Of a stretch of 42,009 bases of DNA, positions 22,222 to 29,827 are shown one piece after another. The notes under the pieces were generated by a model. The model saw nothing but the letters and a program-made list of their open reading frames with translations. It did not search any database and was not told the DNA's origin. The DNA is from JAWOFN01 sp046497505 [NCBI: bacterium]. Its GTDB lineage: Bacteria > Blakebacterota > Blakebacteria > Blakebacterales. Position 1 is the stretch's first letter; each line of letters begins with the position of its first letter. The DNA lies in the NCBI GenBank assembly GCA_046497505.1, contig JAWOFN010000124.1, positions 1-42,009 of the forward strand. Direction: 5' to 3'. The position numbers were made by a program, and so were the translations under genes.

Positions 22222-23162
22222 GGAAGGGGAGGGATGTTCAGGCGGTCCGGCGGGGACTCCGCGGACTGTTCCGGAGGCAGGCTCCAGCGGCGGCGGGCCA
22301 CGCCGTCCCGGGTAAGGAGCAGGGTGAGGACGCGGCCCTCCGGCCAGACCGGGGTGATCTCCTCACCGTCGAAGTAGTAGCGCATGCCGCCACTCCGACC
22401 GCTCTTCACCTCCAGGGTGTCGGAGACGGGCACACGGACACGACCCCCGGGGGGTACCACGCGGCTCACGTAGATCGTCTCTCCCCACGAGACCTGCAGC
22501 CAGGTGCTGTCCACGCCCACCGCCTCGAAGACACCCCTCCCAGCCGCCGGTCCTGCTGCCGCCCGGGCCTCTTCCGCCGGTCTCTCCTCAGGTCCCGGAG
22601 CAGGCGCGGCCTCTGTCTCGTCCGGCGGGATGACCTCGGTCACGGGGGGTGAGGCCTCTTCCACCGGCGCCTCCGCACTCACCTGCCCTCCGGCAGCGGG
22701 GAGTTCCTCGCTCTTCCTGGTCAGCGTCCAGGCCAGATAGCCCGAAGCGGCGAACAGCACCACCACGGCCAGGGCCCACAGCCAGGCCGAGCTGTTACCC
22801 CGCTCCGTCTCCCGCGTGGTCTGCGGGACCGGCTCGTGGGGGAGGGGCGCGGGGCCGTACCTCCGGCTGTCCTTCTCCTTCACGGCGGACCGGACCTTCT
22901 CGTCCCGTTCCCGCTGCTCCTGGACGAAGGACTCGAAGCGCCGGGAGGCCTCCCCGGCATCCAGCCCGAGGAAGGATGCGTAGGTCTTGAGGAACGCGCG
23001 CATATACGGTTCCGGGAGCAGCGCGATGTTCCCCCTCTCCAGGGCCCGGAGATACTTCGCGTCGATGCGGATCCGGCCGGAGACCTCCTCCAGGGTGAGG
23101 TCCCTCTCCTCCCGGCGTTCCCGTATCCATGCCCCGTAGTGTGTCGATCCGTTCTCGCTCAT
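22218..23162 (-). CDS. RodZ-like membrane protein (HTH + TM + DUF4115-like)
   Basis: 314 residues with the RodZ architecture. A cytoplasmic Cro-like helix-turn-helix domain spans about 8-75 (YGAWIRERREERDLTLEEVS, KYLRALERG, PYMRAFLKTYA). One transmembrane helix lies at about 125-147 (WLWALAVVVLFAASGYLAW). A Pro/Glu/Ala-rich periplasmic linker follows, then a C-terminal beta domain (about 225-300, WLQVSWGETIYVSRVVPPG). RodZ links MreB to the cell-wall elongation machinery, but no mreB is nearby, so a role in cell shape is only inferred. ATG 23162 forms TGATG with maf; 14 upstream in-frame codons lie inside maf. Confidence 0.85.
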   Translation of the reverse strand: MSENGSTHYGAWIRERREERDLTLEEVSGRIRIDAKYLRALERGNIALLPEPYMRAFLKTYASFLGLDAGEASRRFESFVQEQRERDEKVRSAVKEKDSRRYGPAPLPHEPVPQTTRETERGNSSAWLWALAVVVLFAASGYLAWTLTRKSEELPAAGGQVSAEAPVEEASPPVTEVIPPDETEAAPAPGPEERPAEEARAAAGPAAGRGVFEAVGVDSTWLQVSWGETIYVSRVVPPGGRVRVPVSDTLEVKSGRSGGMRYYFDGEEITPVWPEGRVLTLLLTRDGVARRRWSLPPEQSAESPPDRLNIPPLP

Positions 23163-23785
23163 CAGCCGCTTTCGGTTCCTCGTTCGTCCTCGGGACCGAG
23201 CCACTCCCTGACCGGGTCCCAGCCGAGGTCGGACAACATACGCGCCAGCCTGACAAGGGGCAGGCCGACCACGTTAAAGTAACACCCCTCGACCCTCTCC
23301 ACCAGCAGCCCTCCCCGTCCCTGGATCCCGTAGGCCCCCGCCTTGTCGAGAGACTCCCCGCTGGCGGCGTAGCGGACCGCCTCATCCCGGGTATAGGGCC
23401 GCATCGTGACCCGGGTGGACTCCGCACAGGTGAGCGGCCCCGGGCGGGCGGGATGGACCAGGGCCAGGCCGGTGATCACCCGGTGTGTGCGACCCGAGAG
23501 ACGCATCAGATGTCCCGCGGCTTCACCCCGGTCCGCCGGTTTGTCGAGGATATCCCCTTCGGGGGTCACCACCACCGTGTCCGCACCCAGCACGAGGGCG
23601 TCGGGGCGCCCCACGGACACCGCAGCGGCCTTCCGCAGCGCCACATCGACCGCCGCGTCCTCCGGTTCGGGGAGGGCATGGTCCTCGGGTACGCCGCTCA
23701 GAACCTGCTCGAAACGGACCCCGAGGCCGCGGAGCAGTTCGGCCCTCCGGGGCGAGGCCGATGCCAGGACCAGGGGCGGTGCCAT
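23162..23785 (-). CDS. maf: Maf-family nucleoside triphosphate pyrophosphatase
   Basis: House-cleaning enzyme that hydrolyses dTTP/UTP or modified pyrimidine nucleotides to the monophosphate. 207 residues. Key motifs: LASASPRRAELL at 7-18, GADTVVV with catalytic Asp69, LDKPADRGEA, LSGRTHRVITG and DKAGAYGIQGRGG. The last motif with YFNVVGLPL favours the YhdE (dTTP/UTP) subgroup over YceF (7-methyl-GTP), but the specificity is inferred. ATG 23785 shares its A with the tamA stop (TGATG), and its own stop shares a base with rodZ. Confidence 0.95.
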   Translation of the reverse strand: MAPPLVLASASPRRAELLRGLGVRFEQVLSGVPEDHALPEPEDAAVDVALRKAAAVSVGRPDALVLGADTVVVTPEGDILDKPADRGEAAGHLMRLSGRTHRVITGLALVHPARPGPLTCAESTRVTMRPYTRDEAVRYAASGESLDKAGAYGIQGRGGLLVERVEGCYFNVVGLPLVRLARMLSDLGWDPVREWLGPEDERGTESG

Positions 23786-25695
23786 CAGAACGCGTGGAGC
23801 ACGGTGAAGTGGAACTGGCCCGGGGGAAGGCTGAATCCCGGCGTCGCACGTTCGGTGGGCGACTTGTTCAACCGCCAGCCGTAGTTGACCCGGAAGGGCC
23901 CGATCGGAGTGTCAAGGAAGATGCCGACACCGGCGGTCAGCGCCAGGTCGAATCCCACGTCCCCCGTCCGCGCCCAGACGTTGCCGGCGTCCACGAACAC
24001 CATGCTCCCCACCGGCCCCAGGATGCCGGGCCGCCGCATCTCGGCGTTCAGCAGGAGGAGCGCCCTCCCGCCGCGCGCCTGGAAACTGGTGCGTCCGGTC
24101 GTGGTGTCCACCGAGGTGGTCACCGGCCCCAACCTCCGCTCCGAGTACCCACGCACCGAGTTGGCCCCGCCTGCGAAGAAGCGGTCGAAGATCAGCACTT
24201 CGTCCGTCCCTCCATACGGCTGGGCCAGACCTGCCCGGACGCGGGTGGCCAGCACGGTGCTCGACCCCGTCAGCTGATAGCGTGACCAGGTCGCGCTCAT
24301 GATGGCGTAGCTGGGGCCGCCCAGCACCTTGCCGCCGTATCCCCGGACCATCGCCTGGGTATAGCTCCCGCTCACCGGGCTGAAGAAGTTGTCCCGGCTG
24401 TCCCGTTCCGCCCAGAGCGACCCGCCCCGCAGAGCGTCCCGGCTGGAGAACGCCTCGACCGGCACTTCGGTGTCGACGAGCCGGTAGGTGAAGTCGAGCC
24501 GCCCCCGTGAGCGCGGCGTGAACTCCCTGCTCAGCCCTATCTCGGCGGTGATCTCCTGCACGTTGTAGATCCCGTAGGACTGGGGTCTGAGGGCGAGGGT
24601 GAGCGTGCCCGGCATCCGGGTCCCGAGCAGCCACGGCTCGACATACCGCATGCTCAGCTCTCTCCGCACCAGTTCCCAGGCCGTGACGACCTGGAAGTCG
24701 GCACTGGCCCGCAGTTCCAGCACGCGGCCGGTACCGAAGAGGTTTCGATGCCCCCAGTCGCTGGAGGTATGCAGGTTCAGGTCGAGCTGTTCCCGGTCGT
24801 CTCCCGCCACACCGGCGCCGAAGCCGAAATAATGGAGGGGGCGCTCCCTGACCGTCACGAGGACGTTCACGCTCGTGGTGTCCTCGTTCACCCCGCCCAC
24901 AGTGACGTTCGCAGTCCGGAATATCCCGGTGCCGTAGAGGCGCCGCTGACTCTCCCTGCGCTGGGTCTCTTTGAGGAGGTCCCCCGGATCGAGCGTGACC
25001 TCCCGGGTGATCACGAAGTCCTTGCTGTGACGGGCCCCTTCCACCGTGACATCGGTCACGCGGACCTGGTTCCCCTCCCGGACCCGATAGGTCACCGGTG
25101 CCGCACCGCTGGTCGTATCCCGCTGCCCGATCCGGGGGCTCACCTCGACGAAGTAGTACCCCTCCTCCAGGTAGAGCTGCCGTATCCGTTCGGCGCCGGC
25201 CTGCAGGGCCGATTCGCTGATCGGGGCTCCCTGGCGGAGCCGGTACCCGCGAAGCCCGGAGAGGAGCCCCCTCAGTGCTTCGTCCCCGAAGACCTCGTTC
25301 CCTTCGAATCGCAGCTCCGAGAGGGTGTAGCGCGGGCCTTCCCGGATCGTATAGTGGACCACCAGCCGTTCCTCACCCAGCGGCTCCACACGGTCCTCCA
25401 CGCTGCACTGGAGGTATCCCCGGTTCCGGTAGAAGGCACGGAGTATGGTGGTGTCACGCCCCATGACCAGGTAGTTGAAGGTCGGTCGACCCTTCCCGAG
25501 GAACTGGAGGATGTTCCGGTTCTCGACCCGGGTCACATCAGCGAGCCGCTCAGCCGGGAAGGCCTCGTTCCCGTGGAAGACCACATCCTCCACCTTCCGC
25601 TGGCCATACGCCTCCCCGGACCCTGCCGCTACGCCGAGCAGGGCGATGAACGCCGCGAGAAGACCGTATCTCGGATTCAGTATTCGATGCGCCAT
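23785..25695 (-). CDS. tamA: Omp85-family outer-membrane protein, TamA-like
   Basis: 636 residues. A signal peptide (about 1-30, LLAAFIALLGVAAGSGEAYG) is followed by about three POTRA-type repeats up to residue 310 (VEDVVFHGNEAFPAERL, LSELRFEGNEVFGDEAL, RVTDVTVEGARHSKDFV). A 16-strand-type barrel follows, with the Omp85 signature FAGGANSVRGYSERRLGP and a terminal Phe (VLHAF). BamA also belongs to Omp85, but it usually has five POTRA domains and about 800 residues; the adjacent tamB makes TamA the better call. ATG 25695 lies 19 nt inside tamB. The protein is predicted to act with TamB in outer-membrane protein or lipid handling. Confidence 0.85.
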   Translation of the reverse strand: MAHRILNPRYGLLAAFIALLGVAAGSGEAYGQRKVEDVVFHGNEAFPAERLADVTRVENRNILQFLGKGRPTFNYLVMGRDTTILRAFYRNRGYLQCSVEDRVEPLGEERLVVHYTIREGPRYTLSELRFEGNEVFGDEALRGLLSGLRGYRLRQGAPISESALQAGAERIRQLYLEEGYYFVEVSPRIGQRDTTSGAAPVTYRVREGNQVRVTDVTVEGARHSKDFVITREVTLDPGDLLKETQRRESQRRLYGTGIFRTANVTVGGVNEDTTSVNVLVTVRERPLHYFGFGAGVAGDDREQLDLNLHTSSDWGHRNLFGTGRVLELRASADFQVVTAWELVRRELSMRYVEPWLLGTRMPGTLTLALRPQSYGIYNVQEITAEIGLSREFTPRSRGRLDFTYRLVDTEVPVEAFSSRDALRGGSLWAERDSRDNFFSPVSGSYTQAMVRGYGGKVLGGPSYAIMSATWSRYQLTGSSTVLATRVRAGLAQPYGGTDEVLIFDRFFAGGANSVRGYSERRLGPVTTSVDTTTGRTSFQARGGRALLLLNAEMRRPGILGPVGSMVFVDAGNVWARTGDVGFDLALTAGVGIFLDTPIGPFRVNYGWRLNKSPTERATPGFSLPPGQFHFTVLHAF

Positions 25696-28600
25696 CTCAG
25701 CTCGAGCAGTGTGCGTCCCAGGAGGTTGTTGCGCGTGCCGCTGATGGTGAATCGTCGCGAAAGGCGGTACTCCACCGCCCACTCCCCCAGACTCGTCAGG
25801 CCGGTCTGGCCCCCCACGCTCCCCCGGAGGTAGAGCTGGTTGGTCAGGTACTTGCCCACCGTGACCTGGGTGTTCTCCCCGGTACTGCCCGCCATCCCCT
25901 CGATCTCGAACGTGTCCACCCCGAGCTGCTGACCGGCGTAGCGGTTCACCGTGCTCTCCAGGAAGTTGGTCACCGCGTTCCCCCCCTGTCCGCTGCGCTG
26001 CCCGAAGGGACTCGTACCCAGGGCCAGCAGCTCCCAGATGTCGCTCTCGCTCGTGAGCGCCTCGCTGTCGGTGGAGAGCTGCGTGATCGGTTCCCGGGCG
26101 GTCCCGGTCAGCGTCATGGTCACCCGCACGTCCTGCACGTTGGTGGTCAGCAGCACGTTCAGGTTGGGGTTGACCTCCTCGATGTTGCCGAAGGTGATCT
26201 CCCCCTCTTCCACCTTCCAGCGCCGTCCCACGAACGAGACCTCGCTCTTCCCCGGCCGCGCGTTCAGCGTGCCCAGCACATAGAGGGAGCCCATCGGTTC
26301 CTTCCTGATCAGCAGATTACCCTCGAGTTCCACGTCCACGTCCTGTCCAAGGGTCCCTCCCACCACACGCAGCCTTCCGGGCACCTCGAGGTCGGTATTC
26401 ACCTCGAAAGCGGCCCGTTCCCCCTCTTCCACGTGTCCGGCCGTCTCCGGTCCCCCGGTCAGTTCCAGGAGCAGCCCCACATCGGCGATCCCCCGCTGGA
26501 CCACGACGTCCCCAGTGAGGACGGGGTGCCCGCCGTTCACGTCACTCGCGAGGGCCAGGTCGGTATCCACCTGGAGGCTCAGGCTCGCGGTGGGGTCGCT
26601 GAGTCCCATGCCCCTCCCCGTGAGGGCCAGGTCGAACCGGGGACGCCCGTCAACGAGGCGGACCTGGCCGGTGAGCGCGAAGTCCCCCTGCGGGGGGTCC
26701 CTGGAGAACACGCCGAGCGTCACCGTGTCGAGGAGCCAGTTCACCGCCCGGGCAAGACGGCCCTGTCGTTCCACCAGCACCGCGGGTAGACGGCCCGTGA
26801 ACTCCTCCACCCGTATACGCTCCCGGTCCAGACGCAGGTCCACCTGGAGGTCCTGCGTCTCCTGCCCCAGGACCGAGGCCTTAAGGGTCCCGTCATGCAG
26901 CTGGATCCGTCCCTGGAAATCCGGTCTCTCCAGCGTCCCGTCCACCGTGACGTCCGCCTGCAGGTTCCCGCTCAGACGCTCGATCTGTTTGCTGAAGGGC
27001 TGCCGCAGGATCGAGGGATTCCCGTCCCCCTGGAAGAGTGCCGTGAATCCCGCCGTCCGGTCCACCGCGAAGGTGAAGGGTTCGAATCGGAGTGTGACCG
27101 GCACATCCGCCTGGAAGGAACCGATGAAACCCATCGCGCGGAGAGAACCGTCCTCCACCCGCAGCCGCGCCCCGTCATAGCGCACGCGCCCACGTGCTCG
27201 ATCGACCTGGAAGGTGTCCACCTGGGCACCCTGCAGGTCGAACCGCCCCTCAAGCCGCGGGTCCTGGAAGGTGCCCCGCGTGGTTACCCTGCCGGCCAGG
27301 GTCCCCTCCAGGGTCCTGCCCAGATAGGAGGCGAAGGGGCCGAGCTGGACACCGCCCAGCTCCAGGTCCATCTCCAGACGGCCGCTGGCCTCCGCGGCCT
27401 CCGCCCCCGGGAGATGGACCGTGCCGCTGATCCGGGCATATTCACCCCCCTCACCCTGCACGTCCAGCGTATCCAGGGACACGGTACCCTGGCGATATAC
27501 CCCGGCCACCAGCATGTTCTCATAGACGTGCTCATAGATGCCGGGGCCGTCCACCCGGATACGGGCGTCCATCTCCTCCACATGGGCGGCGATCCGCCCC
27601 TCCAGCTTCCCCGTGACCACACCGGTGGGCGCCCCGGGCAGGTCCAGCGAGGACCCGAACCGTCCCAGGTCCAGGGTATCCACGGAACCGCTGACGAACA
27701 GCATCCCCTCCTCGTCCCGGTATCCCGCCAGTCTCGCATTCCCTCCCGGGGTCTCTGCCGATATCTCGAAGTCCCCCGCGCCGGTGGATGGTTCCACGGC
27801 CACCTGCCCGTTCAGGCCCCTCACGTCGATCTCCCGGTGGCGGATCCTGCTCTCCAGCAGTCGTGCCCGCAGGGAATCCGCGCTCACGAGGATGTCGCCC
27901 CTCAGCGTGGCCTCCCCTTCCGTCCAGCGTCCCGTGATGGTCTGGAGTGTGATCCTATCCCCCCGGACGCGTCCTTCCAGGTTCCCTTCGGGGAGACGGA
28001 ACCGCTCACCCACGCTGAGACTGTCCAGCCTCCCCTGGAAACTCCCCACTCTTCGGCCGACCACCTCGTCCACATCCAGTCGGACCTCTGCCGAACCCGC
28101 CCGGAGTCCGTTGCGCACCAGTTCGCGGACCTGGAACAGTCCCTCCACGTCAGGATCGGTGACCTTCCCGGTGAGCCGGATGTTCAGGTCCACCTCCCCG
28201 CTGTCCGCCCGCACTCCCGCCAGACGCAGGGGCAGGCTCGGCTCGCGGGTCCCTCCCAGGACCCGCACATCCATCAGGTCCCGGTCCACATCGACCCGAC
28301 CCGAGGTGTTCAGTGCGAACCCGTGACCCCATACCTGGAGGGGCTCGCGCGTCAACAGCAGCCCGTCCCCGGCGGTCACCTTCGCCCGGAGGGAATCCGC
28401 CTCGAGATCCCAGGCGCTGGCACCCAGCACCTGCAGGGAGACCTCACCCCCGGCGTGGAGGACATCGTATCCCTGTGAGGAGAGGTCGAGTGCGACCCTC
28501 CGCAATCGGATGGGTTGTCCGAGAGGTGAGATGTCGAGCCGCAGCGAGTCGGCTCGAGCGATGAGGGTGCCGACACCGCTCTCCGGGTCCATCTCCACAC

Positions 28601-29588
28601 GGGCGAAGAGCGAGTCGGCGCCGGGGCCGCTCGCCCTGAGCACACCATCCACCCGATCCGGATGGTAGCCGCCTTCGAGCGTGAAACGCTCCATGTCCAC
28701 GCCTGCCAGCGAGCCGTACCCGCGGGCACGGAATCGCGGGCGGGTGAGCCGCCCTGTCATCCGTCCCTCGAACGCGAGCGGCCCGGACCCCGCCCACTCG
28801 CCCCCCACGATCGGCCACCATTCCCCCAGGTCCCGGATGTCGAGCCGCACCCGCAGGTCGGTGTCGGTCCCCTGCTCGAGGTCCAGCCGGCCGTTCGCCC
28901 GGACCTCGCCGTTCGCGGTGCGCAGACGGGTCCCGAGCACCCAGAGGCGGCCCCGGTGGAACACCACGGTGCCCTCCACGTCCGTGATGGCAAGACCCCA
29001 TCCCTCCAGGTCACCGTGGAGGTGGTCCACCGGGATCTCCAGCCCCCCTTCCGGTCCCATGCGGAAACCGCCCCGGAAGCGGATGTTCTCCACGACCTCG
29101 AAAAGACCGCCCTCCAGGATCTGTACCTTCCCGTCCCGCAGCACCACCCGCCCCACACTCAGCCGCGGCATCCCGCCACCGGCAGATGTGTCCGCGGCCG
29201 CCCTCGCGGCACCCTCCGTCTCGGCTGCGAGCCCGCCCCGCAGGGCGGACACCGAGAAACGCGGGCGGTCCGCCTCGACCCGCATCAGGTCGATCGATCC
29301 CCCCAGGACCGACCACGGCAGGTAGCGGACCCGCAGCAGGTCCGCCTGGAAGACCGTGTCCCCCGCCGCGGAGGTCAGGACCGGTTCACGCACCGCCAGG
29401 TTGAAGAGATAGGAACCCTTCGCATCCCGCCACCGGAGGCTCAGTCCCGCCTTCTCCAGGGCAAAGCTGTTCACCAGGGAGAGGACATACCGGCTTCCCA
29501 GGGAGGTGTTCAGGGTCACCAGGGCGGTGCCTGCCGCCACGATCCCGAGGATGAGGAGCAGGATGCCTATGAGGGCGGCTCGTCGCAT
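25677..29588 (-). CDS. tamB: Translocation and assembly module protein TamB (DUF490)
   Basis: 1303 residues, usual for TamB (E. coli 1259). One N-terminal transmembrane helix (about 5-27, ALIGILLLILGIVAAGTALV) anchors it in the inner membrane. The long middle is repetitive beta sequence with many LxxxDSLRAR and GRLDLE-type strands, as in the hydrophobic-groove beta-taco of AsmA-like proteins. The C-terminal DUF490 region covers about the last 350 residues and ends with VGKYLTNQLYLRGSVGG and NNLLGRTLLELRWRIEY. These proteins bridge the periplasm and are implicated in phospholipid transport and in assembly of some outer-membrane proteins. ATG 29588 has CAGGA upstream and a TATAAT 52 nt before it. 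First gene of tamB-tamA-maf-rodZ-priA. Confidence 0.93.
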   Translation of the reverse strand: MRRAALIGILLLILGIVAAGTALVTLNTSLGSRYVLSLVNSFALEKAGLSLRWRDAKGSYLFNLAVREPVLTSAAGDTVFQADLLRVRYLPWSVLGGSIDLMRVEADRPRFSVSALRGGLAAETEGAARAAADTSAGGGMPRLSVGRVVLRDGKVQILEGGLFEVVENIRFRGGFRMGPEGGLEIPVDHLHGDLEGWGLAITDVEGTVVFHRGRLWVLGTRLRTANGEVRANGRLDLEQGTDTDLRVRLDIRDLGEWWPIVGGEWAGSGPLAFEGRMTGRLTRPRFRARGYGSLAGVDMERFTLEGGYHPDRVDGVLRASGPGADSLFARVEMDPESGVGTLIARADSLRLDISPLGQPIRLRRVALDLSSQGYDVLHAGGEVSLQVLGASAWDLEADSLRAKVTAGDGLLLTREPLQVWGHGFALNTSGRVDVDRDLMDVRVLGGTREPSLPLRLAGVRADSGEVDLNIRLTGKVTDPDVEGLFQVRELVRNGLRAGSAEVRLDVDEVVGRRVGSFQGRLDSLSVGERFRLPEGNLEGRVRGDRITLQTITGRWTEGEATLRGDILVSADSLRARLLESRIRHREIDVRGLNGQVAVEPSTGAGDFEISAETPGGNARLAGYRDEEGMLFVSGSVDTLDLGRFGSSLDLPGAPTGVVTGKLEGRIAAHVEEMDARIRVDGPGIYEHVYENMLVAGVYRQGTVSLDTLDVQGEGGEYARISGTVHLPGAEAAEASGRLEMDLELGGVQLGPFASYLGRTLEGTLAGRVTTRGTFQDPRLEGRFDLQGAQVDTFQVDRARGRVRYDGARLRVEDGSLRAMGFIGSFQADVPVTLRFEPFTFAVDRTAGFTALFQGDGNPSILRQPFSKQIERLSGNLQADVTVDGTLERPDFQGRIQLHDGTLKASVLGQETQDLQVDLRLDRERIRVEEFTGRLPAVLVERQGRLARAVNWLLDTVTLGVFSRDPPQGDFALTGQVRLVDGRPRFDLALTGRGMGLSDPTASLSLQVDTDLALASDVNGGHPVLTGDVVVQRGIADVGLLLELTGGPETAGHVEEGERAAFEVNTDLEVPGRLRVVGGTLGQDVDVELEGNLLIRKEPMGSLYVLGTLNARPGKSEVSFVGRRWKVEEGEITFGNIEEVNPNLNVLLTTNVQDVRVTMTLTGTAREPITQLSTDSEALTSESDIWELLALGTSPFGQRSGQGGNAVTNFLESTVNRYAGQQLGVDTFEIEGMAGSTGENTQVTVGKYLTNQLYLRGSVGGQTGLTSLGEWAVEYRLSRRFTISGTRNNLLGRTLLELRWRIEY

Positions 29589-29639
29589 GACAGGTCCTGC
29601 TCGTTCCCTTCCCCGCGGTCGTTTCCGCTAAGTCCTTGT

Positions 29640-29645
29640 ATTATA
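29640..29645 (-). promoter_or_regulatory. -10 element of the tamB operon
   Basis: Exact TATAAT on the minus strand in a local AT-rich patch. No good -35 at 16-18 bp (CGGGAC is the nearest), so it may need an activator. The start point would be near 29633 with a UTR of about 45 nt. Confidence 0.45.
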
Positions 29646-29764
29646 AAGGAATATATGCCGGAGTCCCGTCGCTCCCCACCTCCGTCCCCGACCCGCCCTC
29701 ATTCAACGTGCGGACGGCGCCGCGGTTTCGGTCCTCCGGGTCCGTGATCCCTCCCAATGTACGA

Positions 29765-29798
29765 ATGCGGGTGCGGGGGAACACCCCCGCACCCGCAT
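29765..29798 (-). terminator. 15-bp perfect hairpin ending the pilus/Ig operon
   Basis: ATGCGGGTGCGGGGG (29765-29779) is perfectly complementary to 29784-29798, with a 4-nt loop. It starts 29 nt after the Ig-lipoprotein stop. The following bases, TCGTACATTG, lack a uridine run. Strength and position support a 3'-end structure for the operon. Confidence 0.75.
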
Positions 29799-29827
29799 CG
29801 CATCTGTTCCGTCCGACCGCTGCCGGG

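Noticed and set aside
19729-22377. 882-codon plus-strand frame opposite priA and rodZ
   Set aside because: High GC makes long antisense frames common. The translation is Pro/Gly/His/Gln-rich with no recognisable motif, while the opposite strand encodes an intact PriA.
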